Assembly (NCBI GenBank): GCA_950106755.1
Contig: OX467091.1
Coordinates: 16,137,538 to 16,201,537 of the forward strand
Source of the DNA: Climacium dendroides
Lineage: Eukaryota; Streptophyta; Bryopsida; Hypnales; Climaciaceae
Length of the DNA stretch: 64,000 nt
Direction of reading: 5' to 3'
The translations under genes were made by a program, and so were the position numbers. Shown here piece after piece: positions 35,985 through 48,341 of the stretch. Each line of letters opens with the position of its first letter. Position 1 is the first letter of the stretch. Below the pieces are notes generated by a model, which saw only the letters and a list, made by a program, of their open reading frames with translations, searched no databases and had not been told where the DNA came from.

Positions 35985-36330
35985 TCCTCATAACTTCATC
36001 TTGTCAATCAAAATGGAATGATTCAAAGCTTTCCACATATGCACAAACCTGCGAAAGCAAGTTTAAATTTTTATTTCTTAAAAAGTCATTTTTTTGAGCT
36101 ACTTGGGGAACAATGAAAATCACATATCATATAATAACTTTTTAAGCATGTAGTCAAAAGTTATGAAAATTATTGCACCTTATAATGGCCAAACCTATGT
36201 GCAATAATTTTCATAGTTATAAGGTGCAATAATTTTCTATGTGTCTGTGAAATTTTTAGCAAAAAAAAATGAAAAGTTCATTCATAGTGAGTTGCCCAAA
36301 ATCACTTTGTTGTAAAAAAAACCCCAGAAT
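35985..36330 (+). repeat. Dispersed repeat family R1, copy 1
   Basis: Shares with 42460-42800 and 51125-51484 an ordered series of blocks: 'ataacttcatct', 'aatgattcaaag.tttcca', 'catgtagtcaaaagttatgaaaatt', 'cattcata.tga' and 'ccaaaa(t)cactttgtt'. Identity is moderate. No frame is conserved across copies, so it behaves as non-coding transposon sequence. Confidence 0.7.
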
Positions 36331-36639
36331 TAGGTATTGTATCTCATTTTTCCGATGCCTGATTAGACCAACAATTTATGTTTTTCAAGGAACTACTGTA
36401 CAAAAGTTAAAACATTTTATTAAGTTTTTAAAAATACACATATTTTTAGTACAAAAAAGTCAAAAACACAATCTGAAAAAATATAAGATGAGTTTTCAGA
36501 TTTCTCTAATGGCCAAACCCTTTTATTAACTTTTTCAAAGAAATACCAAGATGATGATTTCTACTATTTTATGAAGTAACTGGTATTTGTATATCTACAA
36601 ACATCTATCTTTTAAACAGAAAATCAGTTTCTAGTGATT

Positions 36640-37285
36640 TTCATGCATTTTTTTAGTCCAAATTCGATAACTTCATTCCTATCTTGTGTAGAAATTAAAG
36701 ATATTGACCGCAAAAGACTCGTTGGAGCACCCAAAAAAAGTTGTTTCATTCTAAGGCAGTGTGTTGTAAAACAGACCCTCTCTTTCAAATGGACCCTAGC
36801 TTTGGGGGAAGAGTGGAGATGAGGTGATCCTTGAATGGACCACTTTAGCAATTGAATGCATCTAGGAAAAATTATTTTTCTACTGCAAGAGCCAATCATA
36901 GTCTCTGATTTCTGCACATCTCTTTACAAGTTGCAAGTGGACGGATTTTGGAAGACCTGCAGTCACAAATAGGTGCCTATGTCCTTAATCTTTGAAAATT
37001 TATAAGTAATTCAAAAATGATTGGAAAAATACAAAACCACTTGTGTTAGGTTCCATGTCTATTTTTCTTTCTCTGATAAATGATATGAAAATACTTTTGT
37101 CCACGAAAACCTATGAAAAAAGCGGAACAACCCTTAAATAGTCGCTTTTAGAGCATACTACCTTATTCCGTCTTTGGCAATGAAATTCAGTTTCGTTTGC
37201 TTCAAAAAAAACAGCAGCATCCAAAGAAAGACTGTTACGAACACTCCATGTTCAGCATGGCAGTGAAACTGAGTGAGCTCACTGA
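36640..37285. repeat. Region inverted relative to 47017-47145
   Basis: Two blocks, 36640-36750 and about 37220-37283, match on the opposite strand the contiguous stretch 47017-47145. The shared cores include TTTCACTGCCATGCTGAACA and a segment spelling 'gcggtcaatatct ... gttatcgaatttgga' on the minus strand. The copy near 47 kb lacks the intervening ~450 bp. It suggests an old duplicated element with an insertion or deletion between the two blocks. Confidence 0.6.
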
Positions 37286-37529
37286 TGTGCAGACGAGGAA
37301 AGGACGGCATTCCTGGGGCAGTGTGAGTGACAGAATTATAAGTTCCTGGGGAAGCCTTCTCACGCTTTGCAATGACTGCAGAGACAGGAGGGGCAGCAGC
37401 ACAAGACTCCCAGAGAGCGAGCGTTCAGGGAGGAGAGAAGCTAAGCGTAACTGAATTCGAGGCACACTGAAGTAGGTAGTAGGAGGTCCATAAACCGCCT
37501 ATTTCAGGGGAGGTGATGCTTTTTGAAAT

Positions 37530-38045
37530 CTTTTTCAGTAAATTTTCCTTGAAAGGCAAGTGGAATTGGCATCAAACCCAAGTCGTTTCATATTTTTTGG
37601 AGCTTTGTGGAATTAGTTAAGAAATTTTGAAGCTGAAATGGTGTAGGGTTCTAAAATCACCCACCTCCTAAAGTATACACTATTTGTTCATTACTGAAGG
37701 CTAAGAAATAGCACTATGTTCAAATAGAGTACATTTGAAGAGGTGGGTGATTTTAGAGCATGTGTACTTTTAGAACCTCCTACCTTAGTGAAATTAGGTT
37801 GTGCCTCATCAATTTCTCAGCATTTTACGTCACATAAATATCTACTATTATTGTACTACATTTCAACTTCAAGAATTTGGGGTTGTCATTTTTAGTGACC
37901 ACTACATTTCAACACCAGAAATTTGTAACTAATCCCATGAAGGTTTAGAAAGTATGAAATGACTTGGGTTTGATGCTAATTTCATTTTTCTTCCAAGGAA
38001 AATTTACTGGAAATTGATTCAAGGAAATTAAGCTTCCCCTCAAAT
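37530..38045. repeat. Imperfect inverted repeat (nested)
   Basis: 37536-37595 is complementary to about 37945-38010, both containing GCATCAAACCCAAGTC or its complement. Inside, 37651-37675 (AAAATCACCCACCTCC) is complementary to 37738-37757. The nested arrangement forms a ~500-bp foldback without coding potential. A TTTTAGAACCTCCTACC block at 37767 is likewise the complement of 37478-37489. Confidence 0.6.
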
Positions 38046-38609
38046 GCAATCATCTCTTAAAAGGTCACTTTAAGAGTATTTTAGTTCCTTGTTTTCAACT
38101 AGAAAGTGGATGCATCCCCATGACATGCCAATGTTGTTAGAAAAGATTGAGTGTATTGATACTCTCATAAGCCGCCAGAAGGGATTTGGGGCTTGTTAAG
38201 GGCTACGAGTTTCCAGTCTCTTGGGATTGTACCACAACAACAATTTGATGTGGCCAAGAGACTACCACATCATATTAAAAAATTAATTAATTAATAATTT
38301 TAGAAAAAAATCATTTTTTTAATATATGATTCTAACAGTGAGCCATTCTTTAACTGCAAGGGGAATAGCAAAGGGAATGGGCTTGAAATGGCCCTCCCAA
38401 TCCCCCCCAAAACCTCTAATGGTTTAGTTTGCAACTACTAAGTAACATTAAGGTATCCGACCTTTCATCACGTGCAAAGAGTGCTTCGTTGCTTGGTGTA
38501 ACTGCACATGGGAGGGACGAAACTCTGAATTCGAAAGTTTGAACTTGCAGCTCGTTCCTGTATACAAAAGCCAAAAGTGAAACAACTCCTGGTGTCCATA
38601 CATTACCCA

Positions 38610-38975
38610 TTACAAAGGAATTGAACCCATCAAAGGGCTTTGAATTTTTTTTATTAGTTTTAGTACTAATTGAAGTAAGTATGAGGTTGTCCACATCTTC
38701 ATTTCAACCACCATGTAGGATCACTAAAAGTTGATAGTGGTCACTTGTCATGTGAAAATTTACAACCATCCTCTATGGCTAAACTAAAAAATTGTGGAGA
38801 TGGATTAGGTAATGGAGATGAGATTGTGGAGATGAATTAGATAATCCTAACAAATATTTGAGCCCATCATGTAATCTTGGTTCATTTAGTGACTTAAGAA
38901 GGCTCTTTCCTACCCAAATTTGTGTAATATGAAGTGGCCTATTTTGGAGTTTAATTTTTTCCTAATAATGCGAAT
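38610..38975 (+). repeat. Dispersed direct repeat (second copy 44180-44540)
   Basis: About 365 bp is shared in the same orientation with 44180-44540, including GTACTAATTGAAGT, ACTAAAAGTTGATAGTGG, ACAAATATTTGAGCCCATCA and 'agaaggctctttcc'. The copies are 5.6 kb apart. They could be solo or paired ends of an old retroelement, but I see no TG...CA ends, primer-binding site or polymerase remnant between them. Confidence 0.7.
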
Positions 38976-40060
38976 TGAGGTTTGGAAATTGGTTTCTAGG
39001 GACACAACAACCATGCCACCATGAGAGTATCTCCACCATTAAGCAACAAAATGAGCATACCAAACATGATTTGGGATCTACCTTTTCTACAATGATACCA
39101 TTTGGATTTCGAGCCTCCATCAACAAGCCTTTGGAATGGGCTAACAACTTGGTAGAATCCGTTCTCCGAAGCTTACAATTATGAGGCACATTAGAGGTTC
39201 TAATGTAGCTAGGAATTTTTGTCCAAGCATGACGTTGCGTAGTTTGGTCATTGACTATATGATTTGAGTGTGTTGCAATGGTGCCTACACATCTTTCCTA
39301 CCTAGCCCTGACCTTGAGAGCATTGCCATCATGACTCATTATAGCCTCATGAGATGCCATAGACTTGGCTCAGGAGCAATAGTGAGCCCCACTGTAACGT
39401 TGGACGTTGTTTCCAAAACACTAGGCTCTCCATTTTTTGCTTGAGGTACTTGAGCTTGGCATGCATAGTCAAATTCTTGGGGGAGCCTAGGGTTGACTTA
39501 GTCTCAAGCACTATGCATCCAATTTTGGGTGAGTAGCCCTTTTCATAATGGAGGCCTAAGCATGCATCCATTGAATTCATCCAAAATAGTTCCCAATCCA
39601 TTCAACACTTATCACCTACCTCAAGATTGCTTTTGAAAGTGCAATAAGAGGAAAAGTAAATTATAGTCGCAAGTAGTGGTGTGTTGAATTCACCAACCCA
39701 CACTAAGGGGGTCTTGGTTGCTTGGGCACACCGTCAATTAAAGAGCTCACTATGTTAGGTTTGTCATAGCGATTTGGCTTCCCCATGGTGGTGATGCTTT
39801 GAGGCACATTTGGATCCAAATTCTAATATGGCACAAGTTAGTATGGCAGCTTGAAGTATGGGACAAAAGTTTTGATGCGGCTTGCACTTAAAAGCACAAA
39901 ATTCCAGAATTGGTAGGACTCAACAAGTCACTTGGGCGCACCAAAGCTTTTATCAAGGCAATATGACATGCCTTGGTAGAGATGCTCCAACATTACTAAA
40001 GTGAATCAACCCATTACCACTAATCTTTGCATTTCCATCTTCATATACTTAGAATGTATT

Positions 40061-40213
40061 ACTAGAAGAAAAGTATGTTGTAGTCAACACAAGAACATCA
40101 AGTAGATTTTGTTGAATTCCCTGTTGAAAATGCAAATTTTGCATTTTCAACAAGGAATTCAACAATTTCTACTTGATGTTCTTGTGTTGATTGCAATATA
40201 CTTTTCTTCTAGT
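40061..40213. repeat. Near-perfect 153-bp palindrome
   Basis: Arms 40061-40136 and 40138-40213 are reverse complements with about six mismatches in 76 bp around a one-base centre. The ends are ACTAG/CTAGT. Flanking GTATT on the left and GTATA on the right could be an imperfect 5-bp target duplication, so a small MITE is plausible. A transcript would fold into an almost continuous 76-bp stem. Confidence 0.85.
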
Positions 40214-41323
40214 GTATATTTCCTATCTAAAATGTATCCTATAGATACATAAAGGTGGAATATATTGAGAAGGATTATAGTAATAAGTTGGTTCAACTTA
40301 ATAGCAACCTCAATGGACACACAATGTATGACTACTTCAAAAGGAGGGTACAATGCTTCCTTATAGGCCCTCTTTTTTAAAGTGTATAATGGACAGTGGA
40401 GCTTGCTTATAAGGACACAAGTTGGGAGCTCTATAGAATCTTGTCATATCACAACTAAGGCTTCTGTAAGAGTGGGGAATTATTGACTCATCATGAAGGC
40501 AATTATTTTTAGTTGACTGTATAAGTTCTTATTTTGCATCTTTATAGGCTTGTTCATCAATTATTTAGTTGTTAGATTTTTGGTTGATTGACTTGGAGGG
40601 CACTAGAACAATGAAGAAAATGCTTTGCATAAATGAAGAAAATGCCATGTGAGAATCAAGAAGCGTTGCGCCCACAAAGGTTTCATAGAAGGTGTTATTA
40701 GCAATAGGGCAAATTTTGGGATTACAAATGCAAAACTTGCTAAATTGTTGTGCCTCTATAACAAGTGAACTAAGGATGTTTTAAGCAATTTCATGGGGGC
40801 ATTTTAGAGTGAAGTTTGAATGTTGAATATTTTGGAATTGTCAAGCAAGGAGAATCAGACAATTTCAAAAGAAACATACTATTTTGGATCACCTATTGTT
40901 TAACAATATATTTTTTTGCATATTTTTTTGCCAAAACTTTTGTTTTAAACCTCATAAGGATTCCAAATTCAAATCAAATGTAAATAAGACTATTATAAAT
41001 ATTATGAATTTTTATATTTATATTAAAAAATTAATTATTTTTAAATTACCTCCAATTGGATGTCAATATGTCAACCTAGTAACTATTTTAGAGATTTTTG
41101 TACTATTTTGTACCCAAAATTGCAAATTTAGAGTTAAAAACTGAAATTTGAGGTCATCTTCAAGGATTTCATATATAGACTCAATGGTTTTCTAAAAACA
41201 ATATATCTCCATCTTGCATATGTGTTCAAATTGTACTATCTTTTTATCAATACATGGATTGTAGAATTCTTTTTTTTAAACAAGATGTAACTAGGTGATT
41301 AAAAGATCCATTAGGATGAAAAT

Positions 41324-41356
41324 AGTATTTGTATTTGTATTTGTATTTTATTTTAT
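41324..41356. repeat. (TATTTG)n microsatellite
   Basis: About four copies of GTATTT followed by TATTT-type repeats. A related (TATTTT)n run is at about 42943-42967. Confidence 0.85.
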
Positions 41357-41934
41357 ATATTTGTAATTTTTTTAAACTTGAAAATATGAAATATCTATCA
41401 TCTTGAACTTTTTGCGCTCTCTAATTTGTGCATAACATTTAGAGAATATTTTCTTAGGCTTGGTTTTTTGGGAGTACATTATTTTCAATGCTATATTCAT
41501 TGTTTATATTTTTCTTGATTTAAAAAATATTCAAAAAGTATTTTTTCTCAATGCAATAGACAATATGCAACCAATAGTGTAGGTATTTATTACAATTGCT
41601 CAATCATCATTTGGATTATATATTATTTTTATTCCTTATTAAAAGGAGATGCAAATTTTAAATATTTAAAAATATTTTTGTACACTTTAAGTGAATTTGA
41701 AGCTTTCACCACTCCAAATCTTGTTTGTTCCTTAATCATATTGATAAGCTTAGGACCGTTGTGCTATAATGGTGGAGAAAAAGATGATACATTGATAATG
41801 AAAAGTGGTAGAGTTAGGTTAAGTTGCAACTATTAAATTACTTGGATGAAATTGAATAGATTATGTCACTTGGATATTCATGTATGATCAATCTACTTTA
41901 TCTTTTAGAAAAAACTCTTACTAAAATTCATTCG

Positions 41935-42185
41935 TGTATTTTAGAGACCCAAAATTGCTTCAAAATATTAGTTTCCAAAGCAAAGATAAAATCTTCATTT
42001 ATATTTATTCAATAACAAATTCAACCATAGGATTCCTTTAATTAATTTCTTAGAGTACATCCTAGCTCCTAAAAATTCAAAATAAGAAACCTTACCAATT
42101 GCAAGATCATGATGCTTGAATTTCAAAAAAAGTATTTTCAACTCTTTTCAAATGGTGAGATTACATCTTTCAAAAATTTCGTCTT
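41935..42185 (+). repeat. Dispersed direct repeat, copy 2 of 33715-33955
   Basis: Same block order as copy 1. Here the repeat runs on through 42190-42365 into the R1-type segment without the fold-back arm present at 33971-34438, showing the uninterrupted state. Confidence 0.7.
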
Positions 42186-42359
42186 AAAATGTATTAGTAG
42201 ACCCTACAACCTTCAACTTGCAATAATATGTTGAAGAAATAAGTTGGGTATATTTATATAAAGTTTCAAAATAAAATTCATATTCATGCTTAAAAAAATA
42301 GTAAAGAAAAAAACTATAAATTATTTAAGATACTAAATTATTGGGAATTTAGTTATGGA

Positions 42360-42800
42360 ATTGAAAAATCTACATCTTCTGATTTTATTTTTCCAAAATA
42401 TTGAAAATTGAGTTAAATAAAGGATTTTGAAGTTATTTTATAGTTTTCATAACTACCTACAAATTAAAATGTTCACCTTATAACTTTCATCTCATTAATA
42501 AAAAATGAATGATTTAAAGATTTTCACTTATATATAAATATAGAAAATCAATTTAATTTAATTTTTTTAAAAAGCAATGATTTTGTTTGAGTTACCTATA
42601 TTGCTCGTGCTCCAATAGAAACTATATGTCATACAAGAACTTTTTAATCATGTAGTCAAAAGTTATGAAAATTGTTGTGCCTTAAAACTAGTCCTTGGTC
42701 ACATGTTGTGCAAAAATTTCAAAGACAAAAATGGAAATTCCATTCATAAATGGATGACCAAAAACACTACGTTGCCAAAAATGCTATTTGGTCCTTTAGG
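42360..42800 (+). repeat. Dispersed repeat family R1, copy 2
   Basis: Matches 50970-51484 over most of its length ('gattttattttt.ccaaaatattga', 'gagttaaataaag', 'taactttcatctcattaat', 'catgtagtcaaaagttatgaaaattgttg', 'gttgccaaaaa'). It ends with GGTCCTTTAGGAATC, a decayed version of the TTAA-bounded terminus at 51475. Confidence 0.7.
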
Positions 42801-42994
42801 AATCATAAAAGAAAAAAAATTCAATTCCTATCTATATACTCAAGGAGATTATTATAAAAATTAATAAAATTAATTGTGAGCAATGTCTAGTAGGAAATTT
42901 CATTAAATTAACCAATAACTATCTATTATCTTTGATGTTCTTTATTTTTATTTTTATTTTTATTTTTTCTTGTACTCATTTGAAATACATTTTC

Positions 42995-43146
42995 TTAACC
43001 CATTAAGGACCAGGTCGATGACAAGAAATGAAAAACTAGCTGAAACTGACATGTTTTCATTAGTAGCCATAGTGGATACTAATGAAAACATGTCAATTTC
43101 AGCCACTTTTTCACTCCATTCATTGACTTGGTCCTTAATGGATTAA
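42995..43146. repeat. 152-bp TTAA-bounded hairpin MITE
   Basis: Arms 42997-43065 and 43077-43144 are reverse complements at roughly 85% identity with an 11-nt loop. TTAA is present at both outer ends (42995-42998 and 43143-43146). The left inner end is CCCATTAAGGACCA and the right, on the other strand, TCCATTAAGGACCA. This is a miniature element with the same TTAA plus CCC/TCC end style as the one at 31168. Confidence 0.75.
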
Positions 43147-44179
43147 ACATGCTCGTTATTTATGTAAAGTTTTGAACTTGAACCAACATTATAAGAGATG
43201 AAGCAACTCATTTTATACTAGCCTCCACTCTCCTTTCTAATTGAGTAATTATATGAGCTACCATCATAAGTCACAATTCTTGATGGAATAGGTAATAAGA
43301 TAACTTGCCTTAATTTACAAAGAGTGTGCTAAATTCAAAAGTTGAATTATGAGTAAACAAAGTAAGTTCTCAGACTTGCACATGCCAAAAGTTAAGTATA
43401 CCTTGTCATGGAGAATGTAGTTGTGGGTACGGACTATGAGAACATAGTGCAAAACATGTCCTTATATAATGTGTTGAGTAGGCCTTGGGATTCCAAAGCC
43501 AATCACAATTCCTACACACATACATCTTGGAAGACCACCTCATTCCATGTCTTTTCCTCAAACCAAGATTCAAAAGCCCTCCAATCTTTTTATCAGAATA
43601 ATCCTTATTTTTATATTATAAATATAGGGTACAAGATAATTTTCATAATCTATTTTTTTTAGATCACTTGGACTATTTGTTTTCCTAAATGTACCAAGTA
43701 TTGCAAAAGTTATGGCTTTCCAAAGATTTAAGTCTCCAAGAAGTGTAGTTCTCTCAAGTGAAACTCTACCCTCTTTGGATGCCTATAACTTTTAGTTCAC
43801 AACTTCGTTCTTATGAGTCTTAGCATTCTAGAAACTTTATCTCATTAGCTTTCCAATGGTATGCGTCATGCTCTACCAAAACCTATATGCCTACGTCCCA
43901 CACCTTTGATCAGTGCCAACTTTGAGGAGCCATAATTTTTTACTCTCAATTAAGATCCTTGCATTTTTTGACCCTTGAACACATCTTCTCACTAGCTTTT
44001 CTAGCATGTGTAGCATGCCATTCAATTTGTCCCAACTAAAGTACAATGACGCTTTGTTTGCTAAGAACTCTTCATTTCTTTCACCTATTTAGTCTCTTGT
44101 AAGGCTTGGGGAATCACCCCTAGTGTCTTCCTTGCTCATCAAGATGGTATAAACACACCTAAGAGTGACAGTCATAATA

Positions 44180-44540
44180 CATTTCAAGGGAATTGAATCC
44201 ATCATAGGACTTTGAGTTTTTTTATTATTAATTTAGTACTAATTGAAGTGAATATGAGGTTATCTACATCCTATTTCCTGCCACCATATAGGAACACTAA
44301 AAGTTGATAGTGGCCACTTGGTGTGTGAAAATTTGCAAGAAGCGTGTACTAGCCATCCTCCATGACTAAGACAAGACATCATGGAGATGAGATTGGGGAG
44401 ATGAATTGGATAATCATGACAAATATTTGAGCCCATCATGCAAATCTTGGCCCAATTAATGACTTGAGAAGGCTCTTTTCCACCTAAATTTTTGCAATAT
44501 GAAGTAGCCCTTTCTTGAATTCAATTTTTTCCTAATGTGC
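44180..44540 (+). repeat. Dispersed direct repeat, copy 2 of 38610-38975
   Basis: Same orientation and block order as copy 1. It carries a ~20-bp insertion ('agaagcgtgtactag') relative to the first copy. The similarity ends at 'tttttcctaat' in both. Confidence 0.7.
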
Positions 44541-45325
44541 AAATGAAAATATCTATAGAAATATCTATGGACTTTGATGGCTTGTAAAGTAACTTTTGAG
44601 TCACTAAGGCAACTTAATTTTACTATTTATTGTAGTTTAAATGCTTTGCCATGCATTAATAATGGTGCCAAGACCAAGGTCATCATTGTTTCTTGGTACC
44701 ACATTGGTCCAATTCCTTGCCAACTACACTTGTTATCATCCTTTAGGTTGACACAAAAGTCATCATCATCATTTCTTGAAAGTATTTTCATTATATTGAG
44801 TGTTCTTTAAAATAACATTCAACTCTTTATGATTGAACAATGGGTTTTTGAGGGGATAATACTTGTCAAGTGCTCTAATTGTACTAGCTTAAAGTTGAAG
44901 GGACCTACATAACTAGGTCAAAGCATGTAAGATAGAATAATTTATCACTAAAAAATGTTGTTCATAAGTGCATGTAACCATTGTCTTAAACCACTTTAAT
45001 CCTTAAGCAAAAGGCTTTGGTCAAAGTTGTTCACTTTCTCAATGGTATATGACAAATTTGAAATTGATATCTCAAGTTCTCAAGGAGTTTGGTAATTATC
45101 ACATTGTTGTAGTCATCTATTCTAGTGTAGACAACATTAAACCATTAATATTACACTTATATAAGTGAGCTTTAATCATTATGGGACAACGGGTCATATC
45201 AAGGCTAATATAATAATACCATTGTAGAAGTGATTTTCATAACTAGCTCAAGTTGCTCAAAACATTGCAAAATGTACTAAAAGTTCAAATTCAACGCTAC
45301 GATATTCACATTTTGCACTTATACG

Positions 45326-45329
<4 letters not shown>

Positions 45330-45370
<41 letters not shown>
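45330..45370. repeat. (AT)n microsatellite
   Basis: About 20 uninterrupted AT units followed by ACACAT. Likely length-variable. Confidence 0.95.
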
Positions 45371-45377
<7 letters not shown>

Positions 45378-46783
45378 CTCATATAATATTATAAATCATA
45401 TACATTTTACCAAACTTAGCTAAAGTTGCAAACATTGCATCATTGGTGACCTCAAATTTGTTTAAAGTAAGTCACCCTATTAGTGCCACACAATTTGGGA
45501 GCCATTGTTTTTGAACCACTAAGGTAGACCAACCCATTTTTGTCAATTGCCTAATTTTGCCATGATTCTATTATTGGTCCCTATTCCACAACAAACTCAT
45601 TCAAATTCATTCATTTTTTGACAAAATCATTGCATTGCTATATTCTAATCCTACTTTCTAGTCACAAACTTTTGCACTACAGAGAGCAACTTTTACAGCC
45701 ACCTATGTGCATTTGCTTGCATAGAAATCTCTGCATAGCTTACTAGGTCATCAATTAAATTCCCAATCAACAATCAAGAACATGTCAACCCTTTATTGAT
45801 GAGTACTTAAGTGCCAATAGATATATGAAAAGGCGGTTATGGGTTGTTTATCGGATGTTTATGACTCGGCTCTATTGGTAGTTTTGTAATTTTAAGGTAG
45901 ACCACTTTAAAAATTCACAAAAATTACAATTTTAATTGAAAAATTATAATTCCACTTTAGTTTGATTTGTGAAACCAACGCACACCTTTGAAAAATATGT
46001 GCCACTCTTGGAGTTGACCCCAAGATATTCAGATTGCAAATGAGGGTGGTAATGTTTTCTACCTAATGTTTGAGTAGTGTGCATATCAAATTTTCAATTG
46101 TTCTCTTGTCCTGACTGTCTACAAAGTGGCACAAACAGGGGCTCATACCTTTGAAAAAAACAATTCAATTGCACCAATGAACGATTCATGATTCATAATC
46201 CACGACTCTTTACATTCTGAAGCTCAGGGCGTTTCCTGGCGCTATCTTAGCTTCGAAGGAATGATATGTCTGCAAACAAAGCTGAGTCCTGACTCCCGAG
46301 GAGATCGATGACTGTCAATACAGCTCGCACATGAAGCAAGTGCACAACATGCACGGAGATAGAATTTGAACTTTGAAGCCTGGTGGCTGTCTGACATGTA
46401 TTGACTTTCGTGTAACGAAACTGTCACACGTACGTATGTGCCAGGCAATTGAATTCGATCGAAGGCAAGTACTTGTAGCTAGCTAGCGGTGCCATAAATA
46501 ATCACGCTGTCTGTCTTCCGATTCAATGCTCCTGTCCCCTAACATTTCATCTCAGATTTGACGACCTGCGCTCATTTACTTATTTGAATTCGTTCAGTAC
46601 TTGATCGAATTGACGTACAAGCACCGCGTGCAGATCGATCCAACAACCTACATTCGGTGCACTTTAATATCACAGTTTTCACTTTAAAATTATGAATCTA
46701 GTTCCATCACAGATAGATGTTGCACTCACTTAGTGCTTAGACTTCAGATCAGTGTTTACATCACTACTAAGTTACCTATCATT

Positions 46784-46977
46784 CGTCTGTCTGTCAAGGT
46801 TGTTCAAGCTCGGACATCGAGGTGGAGGACTCCGATCCAAGCAGAAAGTGACTGCTGGCTTGTGCATATTGCTGGTGCTCACTTTCAAGGCGTCCGAAGT
46901 ACTGAACGCAAATTAATTTGCCACATACGGTATGACAGCATTCTGTCAATCGCACTGTTCAATGTGCCCTGGGAATG
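46784..46977 (+). pseudogene. Decayed copy of the lipid-transfer-protein gene
   Basis: The stretch matches the 5' leader and signal-peptide region of the gene at 48342. CGTCTGTCTGTC, CAAGGTTGTTC(A/G)AGCTCG, 'cagcagaaag', 'gtgca.attgctggtgctcac' and 'tttc..ggcgtc' occur in the same order. The ATG is lost, there is a stop just after the leader, and none of the cysteine motif can be read. It is a dead tandem duplicate about 1.5 kb upstream of the intact gene, and it is followed by the repeat shared with 36.6-37.3 kb. Confidence 0.7.
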
Positions 46978-48148
46978 TCCTTTCTAAGTCTGCTTACGTA
47001 CTGTACATCAACTGGTCAGCTCAGTTTCACTGCCATGCTGAACATGGAGAGTCGTCCTTCTTTTGGTGCTCAAAAAATGTCTTTGACGGTCAAGATATGA
47101 ATGAAATGATCGAATTTGAATTGAAAAATGTATGAAAATTCTCATCACGTTGTATTTGTGGACTTTCATGGCCTGAAAAATATGTTTCTTTCAAAATTTG
47201 ATAAAATGTTTCAACTTTCATATGCAGAGTATTTCCCTAAAAAGCACAAATTGTCAATGTAATGGCAAGCATTGGAGAAATGAGATTTTGAAGGTTGAAA
47301 GATGGAAGTATGCCCCCAACACTCAAACTTGCACCATTGGAATACAAATAAAAATTTTCACAAATGTTTTATACATGGCTGTAAACCCAAGGTAACTAAA
47401 ACCAGTCCCTATGGAGTGTCAACTGTCCACCTCTACTTCTGAATGGAAAATATGCAAAATACCCCAAATGGTGACCGACTGACCGAGTAGTAAAAGGGTG
47501 ACAACCAATGTGGGGATGGATACCATTCACTCAGGAAATAAACAGGCTCATTTATGGTCATGTACAGGTGCCAGGGGACTTTGTAGAGGATTCATTTTGT
47601 AAAGTCTCTTTCAATTTAATATCTTCATTCGACTATATTTTGATGAAAGAAAACAAAAGAAATAGAAAAAATCTATCCCAGGCACGCAATCCAAACCTTT
47701 CGGGGGGTGAGGTTACATATCAATAGATTTCAATGAATATTTTAGTCTTACTAGCCAAAAAACGCGTATAAAATATGATTACAACTAAACAACCACGTAG
47801 TCAAAATTCACAACAATTTCATTAAATATTAAGCTCTTGTAATCAGCAGACATTATATTGTATTCACCGAAACAGCAAAAAAACAATATGCAAAATTCAC
47901 CAAAATTGGTACCCTTAACCAAATCATTTGAAGCACACCAGCAAAAAGAAAAAAAGAAGAAAAAGAAGAAAAAGGCTGCACTCACTGACCACTGATGATA
48001 ACTTAATGGTAGAGATTGGAGAATGTAATCACTCCCCTTTTTTGATTTTCGCTGTTGCTATAATTTTGTGATTTTCTGTGGACGGGTGCGTTCAGCGATA
48101 ATAAATGCAGCTCTCACCAAACATATCACATCTCCACAAAATCTTCAG

Positions 48149-48155
48149 TATAAAT
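48149..48155 (+). promoter_or_regulatory. TATA box of the lipid-transfer-protein gene
   Basis: TATAAAT lies 193 bp before the start codon in an otherwise CA-rich stretch. A start of transcription about 30 bp downstream would give a ~160-nt leader. The CTGTCTGCAG before the ATG resembles a splice acceptor, so a 5' UTR intron is possible. Confidence 0.5.
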
Positions 48156-48341
48156 CCACCACCACATTGCACTGTTAGTTGACAACCTCCAGCAGCTGCT
48201 TCACTCTTCAGTCTTCCATTCCCGTTGTTCACGTCGTTCGACCGTCGGTATCTTTCCTCAGCCGGACTCTAACTGCGTGAGACTTTCCGATTTCCTGGAG
48301 GCATTGTCTGTCTGTCTGCAGGTCAAGGTTGTTCGAGCTCG

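Larger units (their letters stand above)
29565..48341. other. AT-rich repeat desert without intact genes
   Basis: About 18.8 kb of AT-rich sequence with many short frames but no gene I can support. The first few hundred bases should hold the 3' UTR of the preceding gene. Named contents: a helicase pseudogene fragment (30111), TTAA-bounded elements (31168, 42995), a fold-back element (32138-34438), dispersed repeats (33715, 35985, 36640, 37530, 38610, 41935, 42360, 44180), a palindrome (40061), microsatellites (41324, 45330) and an LTP pseudogene (46784). Open frames at 37197, 43408 and 44574 have no recognisable product. The frame at 37197-37454 lies in a GC-richer patch and may be a captured gene fragment. 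Confidence 0.6.

Noticed and set aside
37197..37465. Overlapping frames in both strands in a GC-rich patch
   Set aside because: No recognisable domain, no splice context, and part of the patch is a dispersed repeat shared with 47 kb. Kept only as a possible captured fragment.
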